NCBI GenBank assembly: GCA_003669575.1
Contig: QWOR01000052.1
Span: 1-10,329, forward strand
Direction: 5' to 3'
DNA length: 10,329 nt
Source: Planctomycetota bacterium
Lineage (GTDB): Bacteria; Planctomycetota; Planctomycetia; Planctomycetales; Planctomycetaceae
In this document: one piece after another, positions 9,151 to 10,329 of the stretch
How the letters are laid out: every line of letters starts with the position of its first letter
How positions within the stretch are numbered: the stretch's first letter is position 1
Made by a program: the position numbers and the translations under genes
Notes under the pieces: generated by a model
Databases searched by the model: none
What the model was told of the DNA's origin: nothing
What the model saw: the letters and a program-made list of their open reading frames with translations, nothing else

Positions 9151-9236
9151 GAGAATTCTGCACCGATGAGCGAACGGTTATAGAGTCTGTGGCACTTTAT
9201 CAGGCCACCATGCAGGATGTCAGCGAAACGTGTCAC
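9147..9236 (-). CDS. Candidate 29-codon leader ORF overlapping the FAD oxidoreductase start
   Basis: Reading leftwards, a GTG at 9236-9234 opens a 29-codon frame that ends in TGA at 9149-9147. That stop shares bases with the FAD gene's ATG (ATGA overlap). The GTG is preceded, 5-8 nt away, by an exceptionally strong Shine-Dalgarno, AGGAGGAGG (plus 9242-9250). The downstream gene has no ribosome binding site of its own. This is the layout expected for translational coupling through a leader peptide. The predicted peptide is short, with five His/Arg/Lys-rich positions and a single Cys, and resembles nothing I know. It is in a different frame from the FAD protein, so it is not an N-terminal extension. 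A competing reading is that a -10-like TATAAC (plus 9177-9182, minus strand) starts the transcript inside the frame, in which case the frame is chance. Confidence 0.3.
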   Translation of the reverse strand: MTRFADILHGGLIKCHRLYNRSLIGAEFS

Positions 9237-9241
9237 CAGAT

Positions 9242-9250
9242 CCTCCTCCT
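9242..9250 (-). promoter_or_regulatory. Strong Shine-Dalgarno (AGGAGGAGG) ahead of the candidate leader ORF
   Basis: On the minus strand this is AGGAGGAGG, near-perfect complementarity to the 16S rRNA tail. It is followed 5 nt later by GTG (9236). It lies 92 nt before the FAD gene ATG, too far to serve that start directly. Confidence 0.35.
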
Positions 9251-9282
9251 GGTTGTCCGATCGACCGCTTTACAGAATCCGA

Positions 9283-9312
9283 TTGAGATATGCCCGGTTT
9301 GGCGGGTAGAAT
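9283..9312 (+). promoter_or_regulatory. Candidate sigma70-type promoter for the DUF4175-like gene
   Basis: TTGAGA at 9283-9288 and TAGAAT at 9307-9312 are separated by 18 bp. Each box differs from the sigma70 consensus by one or two bases. Transcription would start about 30 bp before the ATG at 9351, in the divergent intergenic region (9151-9350). This is a pattern match only. Confidence 0.35.
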
Positions 9313-9350
9313 TCAGTTCAGAAGTTTCCCGCCCCTCCACACGGCTTCGC

Positions 9351-10329
9351 ATGTCCGGTCTCGCTCACGACTTGGAAACACTCCGACGCCGCGCACACCG
9401 GTTCATTCTGGTGCGAGGTGCCGCAGCTGTATTGGGGACAATTGTCGGACTGGGACTGCTTCTCGGCGGAGTCGATGCCCTTTTCAGATGGCAAGGCAGC
9501 CTTGGACGCTGGGCACAATCGGCGATCTGGATCTCCGCCATCCTCGCTGTCGGCTGGAAGTATCTCATTCTCCCGCTGCGGGCCAGCCTGACGCACTTCG
9601 ACCTCGCACGGCTCATTCACCGCCAGTGGCCTGCACAAACACCCGACCTGACTTCGGCCGTAGAATTTGAATCGGCCCAGTTCACCAGCGATGCGGGAGC
9701 TCCGCTTCTTCAGCAAGTGGCGGTCAGCCGGGCACAACTGCAACTCGCGACTGTTCCGTGGCGATCTGTCCTCGCTCCACAACGAGTCTATGGGGCTCTT
9801 GCCTGTGCCTTGCTGTCGATGGCAGTGCTCGCGCTGGTAGCCACATCATTTCTAGAAACGACCAGCGTCGGAGCCCTCCGTCTGACATCCCCCTGGCTCG
9901 ACATGGACTGGCCACGTCGAACCACTCTGGTCTATCTCAATCGTGAATTCGTCCCGATCGACACACTGCGTGAGCCAGCTGTACGGACGGGGCAGGGTGA
10001 GCCACTGACAATCTACATCGAGAATCGCTCTGGCAAATTACCCGCAAAGGTCTTCTTTGAACGTAAGACACTCAACGGAGAGCGAGAGCAGGGCGAGTTG
10101 CGGCAAACGACGTTGAACGATGCACAAGGCCGCCCACATCAGGTCGCCATCGCCAGCCCTCCGTCTCTCGCCAGTTTTGAGTTTCGGGCTCATGGCGGCG
10201 ATGATGACCGGGCTCCCTGGTTGATGATCAATGTCGTCCCGCCCCCCCGCACGCAATCATTCGAGATCACCCTGACGCCCCCCAGATACGCGGGGCGTCC
10301 CCCGGAAACATCGACCAGTGGAGTGGGCC
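9351..10329 (+). CDS. Large DUF4175-like membrane protein, 3' partial
   Basis: An open frame from ATG 9351 runs without a stop to the window end (326 complete codons), so the gene is truncated on the right. The visible part has three hydrophobic helices (about residues 21-45, 57-76 and 147-168). Between them is a conserved-looking cytoplasmic patch, DLARLIHRQWPAQTPDLTSA (84-103). After the third helix comes a beta-rich exported region ending in a repeat-like pattern, FEFRAHGGDDD-APW-VVPPPR-FEITLTPPRYAGRPP (277-318). That helix-helix-helix plus 'YRVRAGD / V-P-P / L-P-Y-G-P' pattern is the hallmark of the large DUF4175-like proteins of planctomycetes and relatives. They are usually over 700 residues and often sit in MoxR-DUF58-vWA (Bat-type) operons. 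The assignment rests on pattern memory. No Shine-Dalgarno is seen, but no in-frame ATG or GTG lies closely upstream, and the first helix follows sensibly. Function is unknown. Confidence 0.72.
   Translation, partial: MSGLAHDLETLRRRAHRFILVRGAAAVLGTIVGLGLLLGGVDALFRWQGSLGRWAQSAIWISAILAVGWKYLILPLRASLTHFDLARLIHRQWPAQTPDLTSAVEFESAQFTSDAGAPLLQQVAVSRAQLQLATVPWRSVLAPQRVYGALACALLSMAVLALVATSFLETTSVGALRLTSPWLDMDWPRRTTLVYLNREFVPIDTLREPAVRTGQGEPLTIYIENRSGKLPAKVFFERKTLNGEREQGELRQTTLNDAQGRPHQVAIASPPSLASFEFRAHGGDDDRAPWLMINVVPPPRTQSFEITLTPPRYAGRPPETSTSGVG

Noticed and set aside
8317..9183. 288-codon plus-strand frame opposite the FAD gene (likewise 7351-8253, 3414-4160 and 2208-2972)
   Set aside because: These long antisense frames arise from the high-GC codon bias of the real minus-strand genes, and their translations contain no recognisable domains.
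9219..9226. GTCAGCGA upstream of the FAD gene, the same 8-mer (inverted) as the direct repeat at 6962-6992
   Set aside because: An extra copy of an 8-mer is expected by chance roughly once in three windows of this size, and no flanking similarity extends it.
9290..9670. 126-codon plus-strand frame at the right end
   Set aside because: It overlaps the DUF4175-like gene in another frame. The 9351 frame has membrane helices and a family-like pattern; this one is Arg/Pro/Ser-rich shadow.
4134..9951. Several GAATTC sites, three of them intergenic near gene starts
   Set aside because: Six sites in 10 kb is only modestly above expectation, and the flanks are not similar enough to be a shared operator.

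Overview
The window looks like chromosomal DNA from a planctomycete. The main reason is a tail-to-head pair of two families greatly expanded in that phylum: a PSCyt1/DUF1549/DUF1553 protein followed by a Tat-exported DUF1501 protein. A secreted FAD oxidoreductase with a golvesin-like C-terminal domain, an intergenic stretch reading 'TNPKRQRRRAG' in one frame, and poor Shine-Dalgarno sites before most genes fit the same picture. Genus or species cannot be fixed from the sequence alone.

Layout. At the left edge (1-1379, +) is a CrtI/CrtISO-like FAD oxidoreductase that has lost its first few codons to the window boundary. It is followed 77 bp later by a seven-helix-type membrane protein (1457-2386, +). 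That protein carries the full alkaline-ceramidase (CREST superfamily) metal-site signature with the spacing of human ACER3. Both suggest membrane-lipid or isoprenoid chemistry.

The central 6.7 kb is on the minus strand. It reads, in transcription order: a Sec-exported FAD oxidoreductase (9150-7036), a 344-bp spacer, a Sec-exported c-type-cytochrome-like PSCyt1/DUF1549/DUF1553 protein (6691-3917), and a Tat-exported DUF1501 protein (3830-2424). All three products should act outside the cytoplasm. The last two are 86 bp apart and form the usual planctomycete pair; whether the FAD gene shares their transcript is open because of the spacer. The spacer holds the NPKRQRR-type element, which I read as a dispersed planctomycete intergenic repeat and not a gene. 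The block converges on the ceramidase-like gene with 37 bp between stop codons.

At the right edge, divergent from the FAD gene, a large membrane protein begins at 9351 and runs off the window. It resembles the DUF4175-like proteins that often sit in MoxR/DUF58/vWA (Bat-type) operons. The divergent intergenic region holds a plausible sigma70-type promoter for it. On the other strand is an unusual arrangement: a very strong Shine-Dalgarno, a GTG start and a 29-codon reading frame whose TGA overlaps the ATG of the FAD gene (ATGA), while the FAD gene has no ribosome binding site of its own. I see no RNA genes, CRISPR arrays, insertion sequences or integrases.
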